Positions 18,627 through 28,536 of a stretch of DNA of 64,000 nt are shown piece after piece. The DNA is from Klebsiella variicola (GTDB lineage Bacteria; Pseudomonadota; Gammaproteobacteria; Enterobacterales; Enterobacteriaceae): contig NZ_CP010523.2 of assembly GCF_000828055.2 (NCBI RefSeq), forward strand, positions 2,232,001 to 2,296,000. Direction: 5' to 3'. Made by a program: the position numbers and the translations under genes. Under the pieces are notes generated by a model. It saw nothing but the letters and a program-made list of their open reading frames with translations. It ran no database searches and was not told the DNA's origin. Positions within the stretch are counted from its first letter, which is position 1, and the number at the start of each line of letters is the position of its first letter.

Positions 18627-19571
18627 ATGGATGCCTATTTGCACTGTCTCTCCCACACTCCGTTGGTGGGATTCGTGGACCCGGAGCAGGCGGTCCTTGA
18701 TGAAGTGAACGGGGTGATTGCTGACGCCCGGCGGCGGATCGCCGCTTTCGAGCCCGAGCTGGTGGTGCTCTTCGCTCCCGATCACTACAACGGTTTTTTC
18801 TATGACGTGATGCCGCCGTTCTGCCTCGGCGTCGGCGCCACCGCCATTGGCGACTTCGCCAGCGCCGCCGGCGACCTGCCGGTGCCGACCGAGCTGGCGG
18901 AAGCCTGCGCCCACGCGGTCATCAACAGCGGTATCGACCTGGCGGTGTCGTACAACATGCAGGTGGACCATGGCTTCGCCCAGCCGCTGGAGTTTCTGCT
19001 GGGTGGCCTGGACCGCCTGCCGGTGCTGCCGGTGTTTATTAACGGCGTCGCCGCGCCGCTGCCGGGTTTTCAACGTACCCGGCTGCTGGGCGAGGCGATG
19101 GGCCGCTTTCTCAATACCCTCAATAAGCGGGTGCTGATCCTCGGCTCGGGCGGACTCTCGCACCAGCCGCCGGTGCCGGAGCTGGCGAAAGCCGACGCCC
19201 ATCTCCGCGATCGCCTGCTCGGCGGCGGAAAACAGCTGCCGCCGGACGAACGCGAACGGCGCCAGCAGCGGGTGATCAACGCCGCCAGACGGTTTACCGA
19301 AGATCCGCATTCGCTCCATCCCCTCAACCCGGTCTGGGACAACCGCTTTATGAGCCTGCTGGAGCAGGGGCGGCTGGCGGAGCTGGATGCGATCGGCAAC
19401 GACGAGCTGTCGGCGATGGCCGGGAAATCGACGCACGAAATTAAGACCTGGGTGGCCGCTTTTGCCGCGCTATCCGCTTTTGGCCGCTGGCGCAGTGAGG
19501 GCCGCTATTACCGGCCGATCCCCGAGTGGATCGCCGGGTTCGGCTCGCTGAGCGCCACCACCGAGATTTGA
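18627..19571 (+). CDS. mhpB: MhpB, 2,3-dihydroxyphenylpropionate 1,2-dioxygenase
   Basis: This Fe(II)-dependent type II extradiol dioxygenase cleaves the catechol ring next to the side chain. The 314 residues equal E. coli MhpB. Catalytic His115 ([10 protein letters not shown]) and His179 ([10 protein letters not shown]) are at the same positions as in E. coli. It starts one base after the mhpA stop, indicating coupled translation. Confidence 0.96.
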   Translation: MDAYLHCLSHTPLVGFVDPEQAVLDEVNGVIADARRRIAAFEPELVVLFAPDHYNGFFYDVMPPFCLGVGATAIGDFASAAGDLPVPTELAEACAHAVINSGIDLAVSYNMQVDHGFAQPLEFLLGGLDRLPVLPVFINGVAAPLPGFQRTRLLGEAMGRFLNTLNKRVLILGSGGLSHQPPVPELAKADAHLRDRLLGGGKQLPPDERERRQQRVINAARRFTEDPHSLHPLNPVWDNRFMSLLEQGRLAELDAIGNDELSAMAGKSTHEIKTWVAAFAALSAFGRWRSEGRYYRPIPEWIAGFGSLSATTEI

Positions 19572-19588
19572 TTAACCGGGAGACTAAC

Positions 19589-20455
19589 ATGAGCTATCAA
19601 CCGCAAACCGAAGCCGCCACCAGCCGATTCCTCAATGTCGACGAGGAGGGCCGCACGCTGCGCATCCATATCAATGACTGCGGCGACGGGAAAGAGACCG
19701 TGGTCATGCTGCACGGCTCCGGGCCGGGGGCCACCGGCTGGGCCAACTTCAGCCGTAACATTGACCCGCTGGTCGAGGCGGGCTATCGCGTGCTGCTCCT
19801 CGACTGTCCGGGGTGGGGCAAAAGCGATGCTATCGTCAACAGCGGCTCGCGTTCGGACCTCAACGCCCGGATTCTGAAAAGCGTGGTCGATCAGCTGGGG
19901 ATCGATAAAGTCCATCTGCTGGGCAACTCGATGGGCGGCCATAGCGCGGTGGCCTTCACTCTGAGCTGGCCGGAGCGGGTGGCGAAGCTGGTGCTGATGG
20001 GCGGGGGGACCGGCGGCATGAGCCTGTTTACGCCGATGCCGACGGAGGGCATCAAGCTGCTGAACGCCCTGTACCGCGAGCCGACCATAGAAAACCTGAA
20101 GAAGATGATGAGCATCTTCGTCTTCGACACCCGCGACCTCACCGAGGCGCTGTTCGAGGCGCGTCTCAACAATATGCTGTCGCGCCGCGACCATCTGGAC
20201 AACTTCGTCAAGAGCCTCGAAGCCAACCCGAAGCAGTTTCCTGACTTTGGCCCGCGGCTGGGCGAAATCACCGCGCCAACCCTGATCGTCTGGGGACGCA
20301 ACGACCGCTTCGTGCCGATGGACGCCGGGCTGCGCCTGCTCGCTGGGATCGCCGGTTCGGAACTGCATATTTACCGCGACTGCGGCCACTGGGCGCAGTG
20401 GGAACATGCCGACAGTTTTAATCAGCTGGTGCTCAATTTCCTCGCACGGGCTTAA
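19589..20455 (+). CDS. mhpC: MhpC, C-C hydrolase
   Basis: This alpha/beta hydrolase cleaves the meta-ring-fission product to 2-hydroxypentadienoate and succinate (or fumarate). The ATG at 19589 ([17 protein letters not shown]) gives 288 residues, as in E. coli. An upstream in-frame start would overlap mhpB and is not needed. The nucleophile Ser is in [10 protein letters not shown] (Ser114 here); the acid is in [10 protein letters not shown] and the His in [10 protein letters not shown]. Confidence 0.96.
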   Translation: MSYQPQTEAATSRFLNVDEEGRTLRIHINDCGDGKETVVMLHGSGPGATGWANFSRNIDPLVEAGYRVLLLDCPGWGKSDAIVNSGSRSDLNARILKSVVDQLGIDKVHLLGNSMGGHSAVAFTLSWPERVAKLVLMGGGTGGMSLFTPMPTEGIKLLNALYREPTIENLKKMMSIFVFDTRDLTEALFEARLNNMLSRRDHLDNFVKSLEANPKQFPDFGPRLGEITAPTLIVWGRNDRFVPMDAGLRLLAGIAGSELHIYRDCGHWAQWEHADSFNQLVLNFLARA

Positions 20456-20462
20456 GGAGTAA

Positions 20463-21272
20463 ATGATGACTTTTTCTCTTGACGCGCTGGCCCGGCAGCT
20501 GCGCGACGCGGAACAGACCGGCCAGGCGATCGCCCCGCTGCGCGATATCCTCGGCGTCGACAATGCCGACGCCGCCTATGCCATCCAGCGTCTGAACGTC
20601 CAGCACCACGTGGCCCATGGCCGGCGGGTAGTGGGCCGCAAGGTGGGCCTGACCCATCCCAAAGTGCAGCAGCAGCTGGGGGTCAACCAGCCGGATTTCG
20701 GCACCCTGTTTGCCGACATGTGCTACGGCGACAACGCCGAGGTGCCGTTTGGCCGCGTGCTGCAGCCCAAAGTGGAAGCCGAGATCGCCCTGGTGTTGAA
20801 GCAGGATCTGCCGCATGCCGATACCACCTTTGATGAGCTGTATAACGCCATCGAATGGGTGCTGCCGGCGCTGGAGGTGGTGGGCAGCCGCATTCGCGAC
20901 TGGTCAATCGGCTTTGTCGACACCGTCGCCGATAACGCCTCCTGCGGCCTGTACGTCATTGGCGGCCCAGCGCAGCGCCCGGCAGGACTGGATCTGAAGC
21001 AGTGCGCCATGCACATGACCCGCAACCAGGAGCTGGTCTCCAGCGGTCGCGGCAGCGAGTGCCTGGGGCATCCGCTGAACGCCGCAGTCTGGCTGGCGCG
21101 CAAGCTGGCGAGTCTCGGCGAACCGCTGCGGGCGGGGGATATCGTGCTGACCGGGGCGTTAGGCCCGATGGTGGCGATTAACGAGGGGGACAGCTTTGTC
21201 GCCCATATCGAAGGTATTGGCTCAGTTGCGGCACGCTTCGTCGCCGCCGGAGAAGGACATCGTGATGCGTAA
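20463..21272 (+). CDS. mhpD: MhpD, 2-keto-4-pentenoate hydratase
   Basis: The enzyme hydrates 2-hydroxypenta-2,4-dienoate to 4-hydroxy-2-oxovalerate. The 269 residues equal the E. coli length. The fumarylacetoacetate-hydrolase-like core is evident ([40 protein letters not shown]). The Shine-Dalgarno AAGGAG lies 5 bp before the first of two adjacent ATGs. The 3' end overlaps mhpF by 8 bp. Confidence 0.95.
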   Translation: MMTFSLDALARQLRDAEQTGQAIAPLRDILGVDNADAAYAIQRLNVQHHVAHGRRVVGRKVGLTHPKVQQQLGVNQPDFGTLFADMCYGDNAEVPFGRVLQPKVEAEIALVLKQDLPHADTTFDELYNAIEWVLPALEVVGSRIRDWSIGFVDTVADNASCGLYVIGGPAQRPAGLDLKQCAMHMTRNQELVSSGRGSECLGHPLNAAVWLARKLASLGEPLRAGDIVLTGALGPMVAINEGDSFVAHIEGIGSVAARFVAAGEGHRDA

Positions 21273-22215
21273 ACGTAAAGTCGCCATTATCGGCTCCGGG
21301 AATATCGGCACCGATTTAATGATTAAAATCCTGCGCCACGGCCAGCATCTGGAGATGACGGTGATGGTCGGCATCGACCCGCAGTCGGATGGCCTGGCCC
21401 GCGCCCGGCGCATGGGCGTCGCGACCACCCACGAAGGGGTGGGCGGCCTGATGCAGATGGCGGAATTTGCCGACATCGATTTTGTTTTTGACGCCACCAG
21501 CGCCGGGGCGCACATCAAAAACGATGCCGCGCTGCGCGAAGCGAAGCCGGGGATCCGCGTCATCGACCTGACGCCGGCGGCGATTGGCCCGTACTGCGTA
21601 CCGGTGGTCAACCTCGCGGCCAATCTCCATCAGGGCAACGTCAATATGGTGACCTGCGGCGGGCAGGCGACCATCCCAATGGTCGCCGCGGTCTCGCGAG
21701 TGGCGAAGGTGCATTACGCGGAGATCGTGGCCTCGATCGCCAGCCAATCCGCCGGACCGGGCACTCGGGCCAATATTGACGAATTTACCGAAACCACCTC
21801 GCAGGCGATTGAAAAAGTCGGCGGCGCGGGCAAGGGCAAAGCGATTATTGTACTGAACCCGGCGGAGCCGCCGCTGATGATGCGCGATACCGTCTACGTA
21901 CTGAGCGAGCTGGCGTCGCAGGAGGCGATTGCCGCCTCGATCGCCGAAATGGCGGCGGCAGTGCAGGCTTACGTCCCAGGCTACCGGCTGAAGCAGCAGG
22001 TGCAGTTTGAGGTTATCCCCGAGGATAAGCCGGTCAACCTGCCCGGCGTCGGCTGTTTTTCCGGCCTGAAAACCGCGGTTTACCTCGAAGTGGAAGGAGC
22101 GGCGCACTATCTGCCAGCGTACGCGGGCAACCTCGATATTATGACCTCGGCGGCGCTGGCGACGGCGGAGCAAATGGCCGGGGCAATGCACAGCGCGGCG
22201 GGAGCGACAGCATGA
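21265..22215 (+). CDS. mhpF: MhpF, acetaldehyde dehydrogenase (acylating)
   Basis: MhpF oxidises acetaldehyde to acetyl-CoA with NAD+ and CoA and works in a channelling complex with the aldolase MhpE. The ATG at 21265 ([18 protein letters not shown]) gives 316 residues, matching E. coli. The Rossmann motif GSGNIG is at residues 10-15 and the catalytic cysteine is in [12 protein letters not shown] (Cys131). A longer frame from 21196 reads through mhpD and is rejected. It overlaps mhpE by 4 bp. Confidence 0.95.
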   Translation: MRKRKVAIIGSGNIGTDLMIKILRHGQHLEMTVMVGIDPQSDGLARARRMGVATTHEGVGGLMQMAEFADIDFVFDATSAGAHIKNDAALREAKPGIRVIDLTPAAIGPYCVPVVNLAANLHQGNVNMVTCGGQATIPMVAAVSRVAKVHYAEIVASIASQSAGPGTRANIDEFTETTSQAIEKVGGAGKGKAIIVLNPAEPPLMMRDTVYVLSELASQEAIAASIAEMAAAVQAYVPGYRLKQQVQFEVIPEDKPVNLPGVGCFSGLKTAVYLEVEGAAHYLPAYAGNLDIMTSAALATAEQMAGAMHSAAGATA

Positions 22216-23228
22216 ACGGTAAAAAACTTTATATCTCGGACGTGACGCTGCGCGATGGCATGCACGCCATTCGTCACCAGTATTCCCTGGCGCAGGTGCA
22301 GCAGATCGCCGGCGCGCTGGATAAGGCTGGGGTCGACTCCATCGAAGTGGCCCATGGCGATGGCCTGCAGGGATCCAGCTTCAACTACGGCTTTGGCGCT
22401 CACAGCGACATCGCGTGGATTGAAGCGGCGGCGGAGGCGGTCAGCCAGGCGAAAATCGCCACCTTGCTGCTGCCGGGCATCGGCACGCTGCACGATCTGA
22501 AAGCGGCGTATCAGGCCGGAGCGCGGGTGGTGCGGGTCGCCACCCACTGCAGCGAAGCAGACGTCGCGGCGCAACATATTGCCTTTGCCCGCGAGCTGGG
22601 AATGGACACCGTCGGTTTTCTGATGATGAGCCATATGATCTCCCCGCAGGCACTGGCGCAGCAGGCGCTGAAGATGGAATCTTATGGCGCGACCTGTATC
22701 TATGTGGTGGATTCCGGCGGGGCGATGAACATGAACGACATTCGCGACCGTTTCCGTGCCCTGAAGGCGGTGCTGAAGCCGGAGACCGCCACCGGGATGC
22801 ATGCCCACCATAACCTGAGCCTCGGGGTGGCGAACTCGATCGTCGCGGTGGAAGAGGGGTGCGATCGCATTGACGCCAGCCTGGCCGGGATGGGGGCGGG
22901 GGCGGGCAATGCGCCGCTGGAGGTATTTATTGCCGCCGCCGACAAGCTCGGCTGGCAGCATGGCACCGATCTCTACGACCTGATGAACGCGGCCGATGAG
23001 CTGGTGCGGCCGTTGCAGGACCGCCCGGTGCGTGTCGACCGCGAAACGCTGGCGCTGGGCTACGCCGGGGTCTACTCCAGCTTCCTGCGCCACAGCGAAG
23101 CGGCGGCCGAGCGCTATGGCCTCAGCGCGGTGGATATTCTCGTCGAGCTGGGCAAGCGGCGGATGGTCGGCGGTCAGGAGGATATGATCGTCGACGTCGC
23201 GCTGGATCTGCTGAACCGCAATAAATAA
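22212..23228 (+). CDS. mhpE: MhpE, 4-hydroxy-2-oxovalerate aldolase
   Basis: This divalent-metal-dependent aldolase of the HMG-CoA-lyase-like family splits 4-hydroxy-2-oxovalerate into pyruvate and acetaldehyde. It has 338 residues. Characteristic segments are [14 protein letters not shown] at the N-terminus and [16 protein letters not shown] with the metal-binding histidines. It is coupled to mhpF by an ATGA overlap, consistent with the MhpEF complex. Confidence 0.95.
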   Translation: MNGKKLYISDVTLRDGMHAIRHQYSLAQVQQIAGALDKAGVDSIEVAHGDGLQGSSFNYGFGAHSDIAWIEAAAEAVSQAKIATLLLPGIGTLHDLKAAYQAGARVVRVATHCSEADVAAQHIAFARELGMDTVGFLMMSHMISPQALAQQALKMESYGATCIYVVDSGGAMNMNDIRDRFRALKAVLKPETATGMHAHHNLSLGVANSIVAVEEGCDRIDASLAGMGAGAGNAPLEVFIAAADKLGWQHGTDLYDLMNAADELVRPLQDRPVRVDRETLALGYAGVYSSFLRHSEAAAERYGLSAVDILVELGKRRMVGGQEDMIVDVALDLLNRNK

Positions 23229-23238
23229 CGAAAAACGT

Positions 23239-23261
23239 GCGGCTGACAAAGCATCAGCCGC
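23239..23261. repeat. Intercistronic hairpin between mhpE and mhpT
   Basis: GCGGCTGA and TCAGCCGC form an 8-bp stem with a 7-nt loop. There is no T-run, so it may stabilise mRNA or moderate read-through into mhpT rather than act as a full terminator. Confidence 0.5.
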
Positions 23262-23303
23262 CAGTCACCTGCTCCGTTTGTTCGGCTATCGCCAAGGTAC
23301 CCT

Positions 23304-24500
23304 ATGACCAAGATAACGACTGCAAACCCCTCGCGCCTGGTGGTTACCATCGGGCTCTGTTTTATGGTGGCCCTGATGGAAGGGCTGGATCTGCAGGCGG
23401 CGGGGATCGCCGCCGTCGGCATGGCGCAGGCCTTTGCGCTGGATAAAATGCAGATGGGCTGGATCTTCAGCGCCGGGATCCTCGGCCTGCTGCCTGGCGC
23501 GCTGGTGGGCGGCATGCTGGCGGACCGCCACGGGCGCAAGCGCATTCTGCTGGGGTCGGTGCTGCTGTTTGGCCTGTTCTCGCTGGCCACCGCGGTGGCA
23601 TGGAGCTTCCCGACGCTGCTGCTGGCGCGCCTGCTCACCGGCGTCGGGCTCGGGGCGGCATTGCCTAACCTGATTGCCTTAACCTCGGAAGCCGCTGGCT
23701 CACGCTTCCGCGGCCGGGCGGTAAGCCTGATGTACTGCGGCGTACCCATTGGCGCCGCGCTGGCGGCAGCGCTGGGCTTTTCCGGTCTCGCCGCGGCCTG
23801 GCAGACTATTTTCTGGATTGGCGGCGTGGTCCCGTTACTGCTGATCCCGCTGCTGATGCGCTGGCTACCGGAGTCGCAGGCGTTTCAGCGCGCGGAGGCC
23901 AGCGTGCCGCTGCGCACCCTGTTTGCCCCAGGGCATGCCGCCGCCACCCTGCTGTTGTGGCTGGGTTATTTTTTCACCCTGCTGGTGGTCTATATGCTGA
24001 TCAACTGGCTGCCGATGCTGCTGGTGGGCCAGGGATTCCGCGCCAGCCAGGCGGCGGGGGTGATGTTCTCTCTGCAGATCGGCGCCGCCTGCGGCACGCT
24101 GCTGCTGGGAGCGCTAATGGATAAGCTCACCCCGCTGCGGATGTCGCTCCTGATCTACAGCGGGATTCTGGCTTCCCTGCTGGCGCTGGGCAGCGCGTCG
24201 TCGCTAAACGGAATGCTGCTGGCGGGGTTTGTCGCCGGGCTGTTCGCCACCGGCGGCCAGAGCGTACTCTATGCCCTGGCGCCGCTTTTTTACCCCGCAG
24301 CGATCCGCGCCACCGGGGTCGGCACCGCCGTGGCGGTGGGCCGTCTTGGCGCAATGAGCGGCCCGCTGCTGGCCGGCAAGATGCTGGCCCTCGGCACCGG
24401 CACCATCGGGGTGATGGCGGCCTCGGCGCCCGGCATTGTGCTGGCCGGCGTGGCGGTGTTCTGGCTGATGCATCGTCAGCAGCGCGCCGCGATTGTCTGA
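23304..24500 (+). CDS. mhpT: MhpT, 3-hydroxyphenylpropionate transporter (MFS)
   Basis: This MFS aromatic-acid:H+ symporter-type protein has 398 residues and about 12 membrane segments. Its early motif FMVALMEGLDLQAAGIA, with the D-x-Q/D signature of the AAHS family, is followed by GMLADRHGRKRILL between helices 2 and 3. As last gene of the mhp operon it should import 3-(3-hydroxyphenyl)propionate, as E. coli MhpT does. Confidence 0.92.
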   Translation: MTKITTANPSRLVVTIGLCFMVALMEGLDLQAAGIAAVGMAQAFALDKMQMGWIFSAGILGLLPGALVGGMLADRHGRKRILLGSVLLFGLFSLATAVAWSFPTLLLARLLTGVGLGAALPNLIALTSEAAGSRFRGRAVSLMYCGVPIGAALAAALGFSGLAAAWQTIFWIGGVVPLLLIPLLMRWLPESQAFQRAEASVPLRTLFAPGHAAATLLLWLGYFFTLLVVYMLINWLPMLLVGQGFRASQAAGVMFSLQIGAACGTLLLGALMDKLTPLRMSLLIYSGILASLLALGSASSLNGMLLAGFVAGLFATGGQSVLYALAPLFYPAAIRATGVGTAVAVGRLGAMSGPLLAGKMLALGTGTIGVMAASAPGIVLAGVAVFWLMHRQQRAAIV

Positions 24501-24509
24501 GACGCATCC

Positions 24510-24539
24510 GGCGGTCTGGCAAAAAAATGCCGGGCCGCC
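24510..24539. terminator. Hairpin after mhpT
   Basis: GGCGGTCTGGCA pairs with TGCCGGGCCGCC (12 bp including two G-T pairs) around a six-A loop. It follows the mhpT stop by 9 bp. The T-run of a classical terminator is absent, so the termination role is plausible only. Confidence 0.5.
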
Positions 24540-24602
24540 GCCTTGCCTGTCCGCGTCACCTGGCCTATGGTAAGACATCATTCCCTGACGCTTATCGTCC
24601 CT

Positions 24603-25328
24603 ATGGCTTACACCTCCCGTTTGCTCAATGCTATCCCTGGCATCCGCCACGCTTTTCTCGATGTCCACGAAACCGCCGCCTTTCCCTATGCCGAGCTGGC
24701 TCCGGTGAAGCTGGTGCATGGTAATGAGGTTCATCATTATCAGCAGCCGCTGCCGACGCGCCCGCACGCCGACGCGGTGTTTACCGCGGTAGCCGGGCAA
24801 AAGGTGGGGGTGGTGACCGCCGACTGTCTGCCGATGCTGATCGCCTCGCGCGACGGTCGCTCCGTCTGCAGCGTGCATGCCGGCTGGCAGGGGCTGGTCA
24901 GCGGCATTGTCGATAATAGTCTGGCCTGTTTTCGCCAGCAGGGGGTGGCATTGGCCGATCTGGTCATCGCCGTGGGGCCGCATATTCACCCTTGCTGTTA
25001 CGAAGTCTCCGCCGGATTTTATCAGCAACTGCTGGACCAGCCCGGCGGTGATCGGGTGGCCCGCCATCGCCAGCGGCTGTTTCATTCCCGTTCGGGCCCG
25101 GTCAGCGATCCGCTCAAAGCCGCCGCACGCGGCAGCGATAATCTGTGGTTTGATCTGCGCGCCTTTGCCGAAGCGATCTTCGCAGAGGCGGGAGTGTCGC
25201 CGGCGAGCGTTGAATGGCTGGGGAGTTGCACCTACTGCACCCCGCAGTCGCTGGGCTCCTACCGACGCCGGACCCATTTTCCGGCGCCGAAGAGCTTTCA
25301 GTATTCGTGGATCCTGCGCGAGGCCTGA
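24603..25328 (+). CDS. YfiH/YlmD-family (DUF152) protein, second paralogue
   Basis: This 241-residue protein belongs to the family once called multicopper polyphenol oxidases (DUF152), now linked to purine nucleoside phosphorylase/adenosine deaminase or peptidoglycan-editing activity. The zinc-site motifs are complete: LVHGNEVHHY, VTADCLPML, SVHAGWQGLV and VGPHIHPCCYEV. The start at 24603 (MAYTSRLLNAIPGIRHAFLD) gives a family-like N-terminus; no strong ribosome site is seen. E. coli carries one yfiH next to clpB, so this is probably an additional paralogue. Its substrate is unknown. Confidence 0.8.
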   Translation: MAYTSRLLNAIPGIRHAFLDVHETAAFPYAELAPVKLVHGNEVHHYQQPLPTRPHADAVFTAVAGQKVGVVTADCLPMLIASRDGRSVCSVHAGWQGLVSGIVDNSLACFRQQGVALADLVIAVGPHIHPCCYEVSAGFYQQLLDQPGGDRVARHRQRLFHSRSGPVSDPLKAAARGSDNLWFDLRAFAEAIFAEAGVSPASVEWLGSCTYCTPQSLGSYRRRTHFPAPKSFQYSWILREA

Positions 25329-25340
25329 GGCGCGCTCGCG

Positions 25341-26921
25341 CTAGAGCACCCGAAAACCGTGGGTGCCGTCGCGGGCCAGCTGATCCACCAGGCCATACTC
25401 CCACTCCAGATAAGCCTGCATGGCCTCGGCGGAATTATCGGTTCCTTCGTACGGACGACGATAGCGGTCACGGCGCTCGACGGCGAGGCCGCTATCGCCA
25501 TGCGCCAGCGGCAGACCGGCGGCGATCCACGCCAGCGTCCCGCCGGTAAGCAACTGCACCGGTTTACCGGTCAAGGCCGCCACCTCCGGCACCGCGTAGC
25601 GGGCCAGCAGACTGCTGCCGCAGGTCACCACGTATCGCTGTGCGGGAGGGATCACATCCAGGGCCTGGCGCAGCTGCGAGCGCGTCAGCCACCACGCGCC
25701 GGGGATATGGCGAGCGACAAAGTTGGCGCTGGTGGTAAAATCGAGCACCACCGTACCGGGTTCGTCCAGTTGTTGCGCCAGCTGCGCCGGGCTTATCTCC
25801 TCCGCCTGCGGGCCGGGCGGCACCTCGGCGGCCGGCACCCCGCGTTCGCTCAACTGGCTGGCCGACAGCGCGCTCAGCCGCGCCGTCTCCCAGCCCATCT
25901 GCGCCAGCCACGAGCCGGTTATCGCCGCCCGGATGCCATCGTCATCCAGCAGCACAATTCGCGCCCCTCGTACGCTGGCGAAGTGATCGGTCTCCTGCAG
26001 CAGCTGGCCGCCTGGCGCGCTCAGGCTGCCGGGATAGTGACCCGCCGCGTACTCCTCGGGGCTGCGGACATCAAACAGGAAGGTAGTGCGGTCGCTCTGC
26101 TGCAGCCAGCGTTGCAGCGTGGCCTCATCGATGACCGCCACCCCGGCCCGTTCGGCAAGATGCGCCACCTCAGCGGCCCGGACGCCGGAGGCGCGGGCGG
26201 AGGGATCGTATTGCCGCTGCTGCTGGTGCGCCAGTGTCTGGCCGGCCAGCGTCCAGCCGATAGTGCCATTGCGCAGGGCATGGACCGGGTTTGGCACGCC
26301 GGCGTTGATCAGCGACTGGGTGCCGATGATGCTGCGGGTGCGTCCGGCGCAGTTGACGATAACCGGCGTCTGCGGGGAGGGCGTCAGGCTCTCCACCCGC
26401 AGGGCCAGCTCGCCGCCGGGCACGCTGATGCTGCCGGGGATGCTCATGGTCTGGTACTCATCGAAGCGCCGGGCGTCGACGATCACCACCTCCTGCCGGC
26501 TGTCGATGAGCGCCTGAACCTCCTGGGCGCTGAGCGACGGCGTGTGACGCACGCTTTCCACCAGTTCACCAAAGGCTTTGCTGGCGGAGTTGACGTCCTG
26601 AAACAGCTCGCCGCCGCTGCGGCGCCAGCCGGCGAGCCCCTCTGTCAGCAGGGCCACATCCTGATAGCCCCAGGCCCGTAGCCGTTCGACGGCGATCTCC
26701 GCCAGACCTTCGCCGTTGTCGTAGACGGTGAGCGGGGTGGTGAAGCGCGGTATCCGCCGGCGGACCTCCAGCTCCAGTTTGCTGAGCGGCAGATTGACGG
26801 CAAACAGCGGATGAGCGGTGGCGAAATCGGCCTCTTCACGGACGTCGATCAGCGCCAGTTCACGACGGTCGAGCAGCGCCTGGCGTATCCCGGCGGCCTG
26901 GCGATAAGCGTAGGTGGACAT
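25341..26921 (-). CDS. Four-domain rhodanese-like sulfurtransferase
   Basis: This 526-residue cytoplasmic protein is built from four rhodanese modules (about 1-105, 125-235, 260-360, 375-480). An active-site cysteine is visible in module 2 (VNCAGRTRS, Cys191) and module 4 (VTCGSSLLA, Cys434). Modules 1 (VYDNGEG) and 3 (LLDDDGI) have lost it and may be structural. It is cotranscribed with the thiol dioxygenase gene 5 bp upstream, suggesting a role in sulfane-sulfur transfer from the oxidised thiol. The exact reaction is unknown. Confidence 0.82.
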   Translation of the reverse strand: MSTYAYRQAAGIRQALLDRRELALIDVREEADFATAHPLFAVNLPLSKLELEVRRRIPRFTTPLTVYDNGEGLAEIAVERLRAWGYQDVALLTEGLAGWRRSGGELFQDVNSASKAFGELVESVRHTPSLSAQEVQALIDSRQEVVIVDARRFDEYQTMSIPGSISVPGGELALRVESLTPSPQTPVIVNCAGRTRSIIGTQSLINAGVPNPVHALRNGTIGWTLAGQTLAHQQQRQYDPSARASGVRAAEVAHLAERAGVAVIDEATLQRWLQQSDRTTFLFDVRSPEEYAAGHYPGSLSAPGGQLLQETDHFASVRGARIVLLDDDGIRAAITGSWLAQMGWETARLSALSASQLSERGVPAAEVPPGPQAEEISPAQLAQQLDEPGTVVLDFTTSANFVARHIPGAWWLTRSQLRQALDVIPPAQRYVVTCGSSLLARYAVPEVAALTGKPVQLLTGGTLAWIAAGLPLAHGDSGLAVERRDRYRRPYEGTDNSAEAMQAYLEWEYGLVDQLARDGTHGFRVL

Positions 26922-26926
26922 AGTGG

Positions 26927-27529
26927 TTATCCTTGATGTTCGCGGGAGGAATCCCAGATATTGGGTAAATGGCGGTTAGAGTAGCCGGAGATAAACGGTT
27001 TCTGCTGCCCTTCCGGGGTGTACACGGCGCGCTTCACCGCGCCGATATTGCCGCCGTAGATGTGAATGCTGATGGAGACGCGATCGGCCAGCGCATTGCT
27101 GACGCGATGAATATCGCCATCGTCAGCGGAGACTTTCTCCACCTGGCCTGCTTCCAGAAGCGTGGCGGCGCCCAGCGCGCGCGGTATACCATCGGCATCC
27201 AGCTGGTAGCGCTGGTTTTCCTCCGCGCCGCGCAGCATACCAATGGCCCCCCACACCCGGTGGTCATGGATCGGCGTCGCTTGCCCCGGTCCCCAGACGA
27301 AGCTGACAATCGAGAAGCGCTCCCCGGAGTCGGCATGCAGCAGATACTGCTGGTAATGGTGCGGATGCGGCAGGGTGTACTCTTCCGGCAGCCAGTCGTC
27401 GTAACGCACCAGCGCCGCCAGTCGCTGCGCCACGGCGTCAAGCAGCGGGGCGGTCTGGTGGTGCTCACGGTGCAGGCGGTCTACCTCATGAATGAAATGG
27501 CGTAATTTTTCCAGTCGTGGTGCAGTCAT
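26927..27529 (-). CDS. Cysteine-dioxygenase-type thiol dioxygenase
   Basis: This 200-residue mononuclear iron cupin of the CDO family oxidises a small thiol to its sulfinic acid with O2. The three-histidine site is visible in ATPIHDHRVWG and DDGDIHRVSN. The residue aligned with substrate-binding Arg60 of mammalian CDO is glutamine (YQQYLLH). That is the Gln-type signature associated with 3-mercaptopropionate dioxygenases rather than cysteine dioxygenase; the alignment was done by eye. It is first in a two-gene unit with the rhodanese, divergent from lysR. Confidence 0.85.
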   Translation of the reverse strand: MTAPRLEKLRHFIHEVDRLHREHHQTAPLLDAVAQRLAALVRYDDWLPEEYTLPHPHHYQQYLLHADSGERFSIVSFVWGPGQATPIHDHRVWGAIGMLRGAEENQRYQLDADGIPRALGAATLLEAGQVEKVSADDGDIHRVSNALADRVSISIHIYGGNIGAVKRAVYTPEGQQKPFISGYSNRHLPNIWDSSREHQG

Positions 27530-27588
27530 GTGCGGTTCCTGTGAGAGGGACTGGTCAAAACGCTAACAGAGGCGTTAATATTATTTAA

Positions 27589-27615
27589 ATGCAATTTACG
27601 CATATATTAATATGC
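27589..27615. promoter_or_regulatory. Candidate LysR operator in the dioxygenase-lysR gap
   Basis: ATGCAATTTACGCAT (27589-27603) has the T-N11-A dyad of LysR-type sites and resembles the 15-mer at 28552-28566. It overlaps GCATAT-N4-ATATGC (27600-27615). It lies between the two divergent starts. Confidence 0.5.
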
Positions 27616-27635
27616 AAATTTCACATAAGGATCCT

Positions 27636-28529
27636 ATGCGCATTGACGATATTGACGCTTTGCTGGCCACGGTGCAGTTTTCCTCCCTCAATCAGGCCGC
27701 GGAATATCTGGGGATCACCCAGTCGGCCATCACCCGGCGTCTTCAGCGTCTGGAACAGGAGCTGAACGTGACGCTGTTGGAGCGCCAGACCCGCCCGCTG
27801 ACCCTGACCGCCGCCGGACACCGGGTGTACGAGCAGTGTCTGAGCATTAAGCGTGAGACGAAAAAACTCTACAGCCTGTTGGATCCGCAAGGCGAGCCGC
27901 GCGGCGCGCTGCGTCTCGGCGTGCCGCAGAGTCTCAGCGAGATTGCCCTGCCGGCGGCGCTGTCGGCGCTGAGCCAGCAGTTTCCCGGACTGTCGCCGCA
28001 GATCACCTGCGGCTGGAGCGGACAGCTGCAGCGCCGGCTGGAAAACGGCGAGCTGGACGGCATGCTGGCGATGGGGCCCGCCCAGCAAAGCTTCGCCGAG
28101 GGCTACAGCGGACGGCTGCTGTGTCCCCTGGAGGTGGTGCCGATCGTCGGCCGGCGTTTGAATTTGCGCGCGTCATCCCTGCGGGAGTGCGCCGAACAGG
28201 GCTGGATCCTTAACCCCGACGGCTGTGGCCTGCGCGCCGGGCTCATTCGCGAGCTGCAGAGTCAGGGATTGCGGTTGAAGCTTAATGTCGAAAGCGCGGG
28301 CGCGCAGCTGCAGATAGCGCTGGTGGCGCAGGGACAGGGGCTGGGTCTGGTGCCGCGGGCGGCGCTGGCCAGCAGCCCGTGGCGGGACGAGATCGCGGTC
28401 CTCAATCTCAGCGATTTTCAGCCTGCGGTCTCACTGTGGCTGATCCACGCCCAGTATCTGGCAAACCTGCAGCCGCCGCTGACCTTTTTCGCCAGCAAAG
28501 TGGTGCAGCAGCTGACAGTATCCGACTGA
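27636..28529 (+). CDS. LysR-family regulator of the organosulfur locus
   Basis: The 297-residue LysR-type regulator has an N-terminal helix-turn-helix (SSLNQAAEYLGITQSAITRRLQRLE) and a two-lobe effector domain. The ATG at 27636 (MRIDDIDALLATVQF) has the Shine-Dalgarno AAGGA 5 bp upstream and is preferred to an earlier in-frame ATG. It lies between the divergent dioxygenase/rhodanese unit and the monooxygenase operon, both of which carry related dyads upstream. Activation during sulfur limitation, as for Cbl or CysB, is inferred. Confidence 0.85.
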   Translation: MRIDDIDALLATVQFSSLNQAAEYLGITQSAITRRLQRLEQELNVTLLERQTRPLTLTAAGHRVYEQCLSIKRETKKLYSLLDPQGEPRGALRLGVPQSLSEIALPAALSALSQQFPGLSPQITCGWSGQLQRRLENGELDGMLAMGPAQQSFAEGYSGRLLCPLEVVPIVGRRLNLRASSLRECAEQGWILNPDGCGLRAGLIRELQSQGLRLKLNVESAGAQLQIALVAQGQGLGLVPRAALASSPWRDEIAVLNLSDFQPAVSLWLIHAQYLANLQPPLTFFASKVVQQLTVSD

Positions 28530-28536
28530 AAGCACT

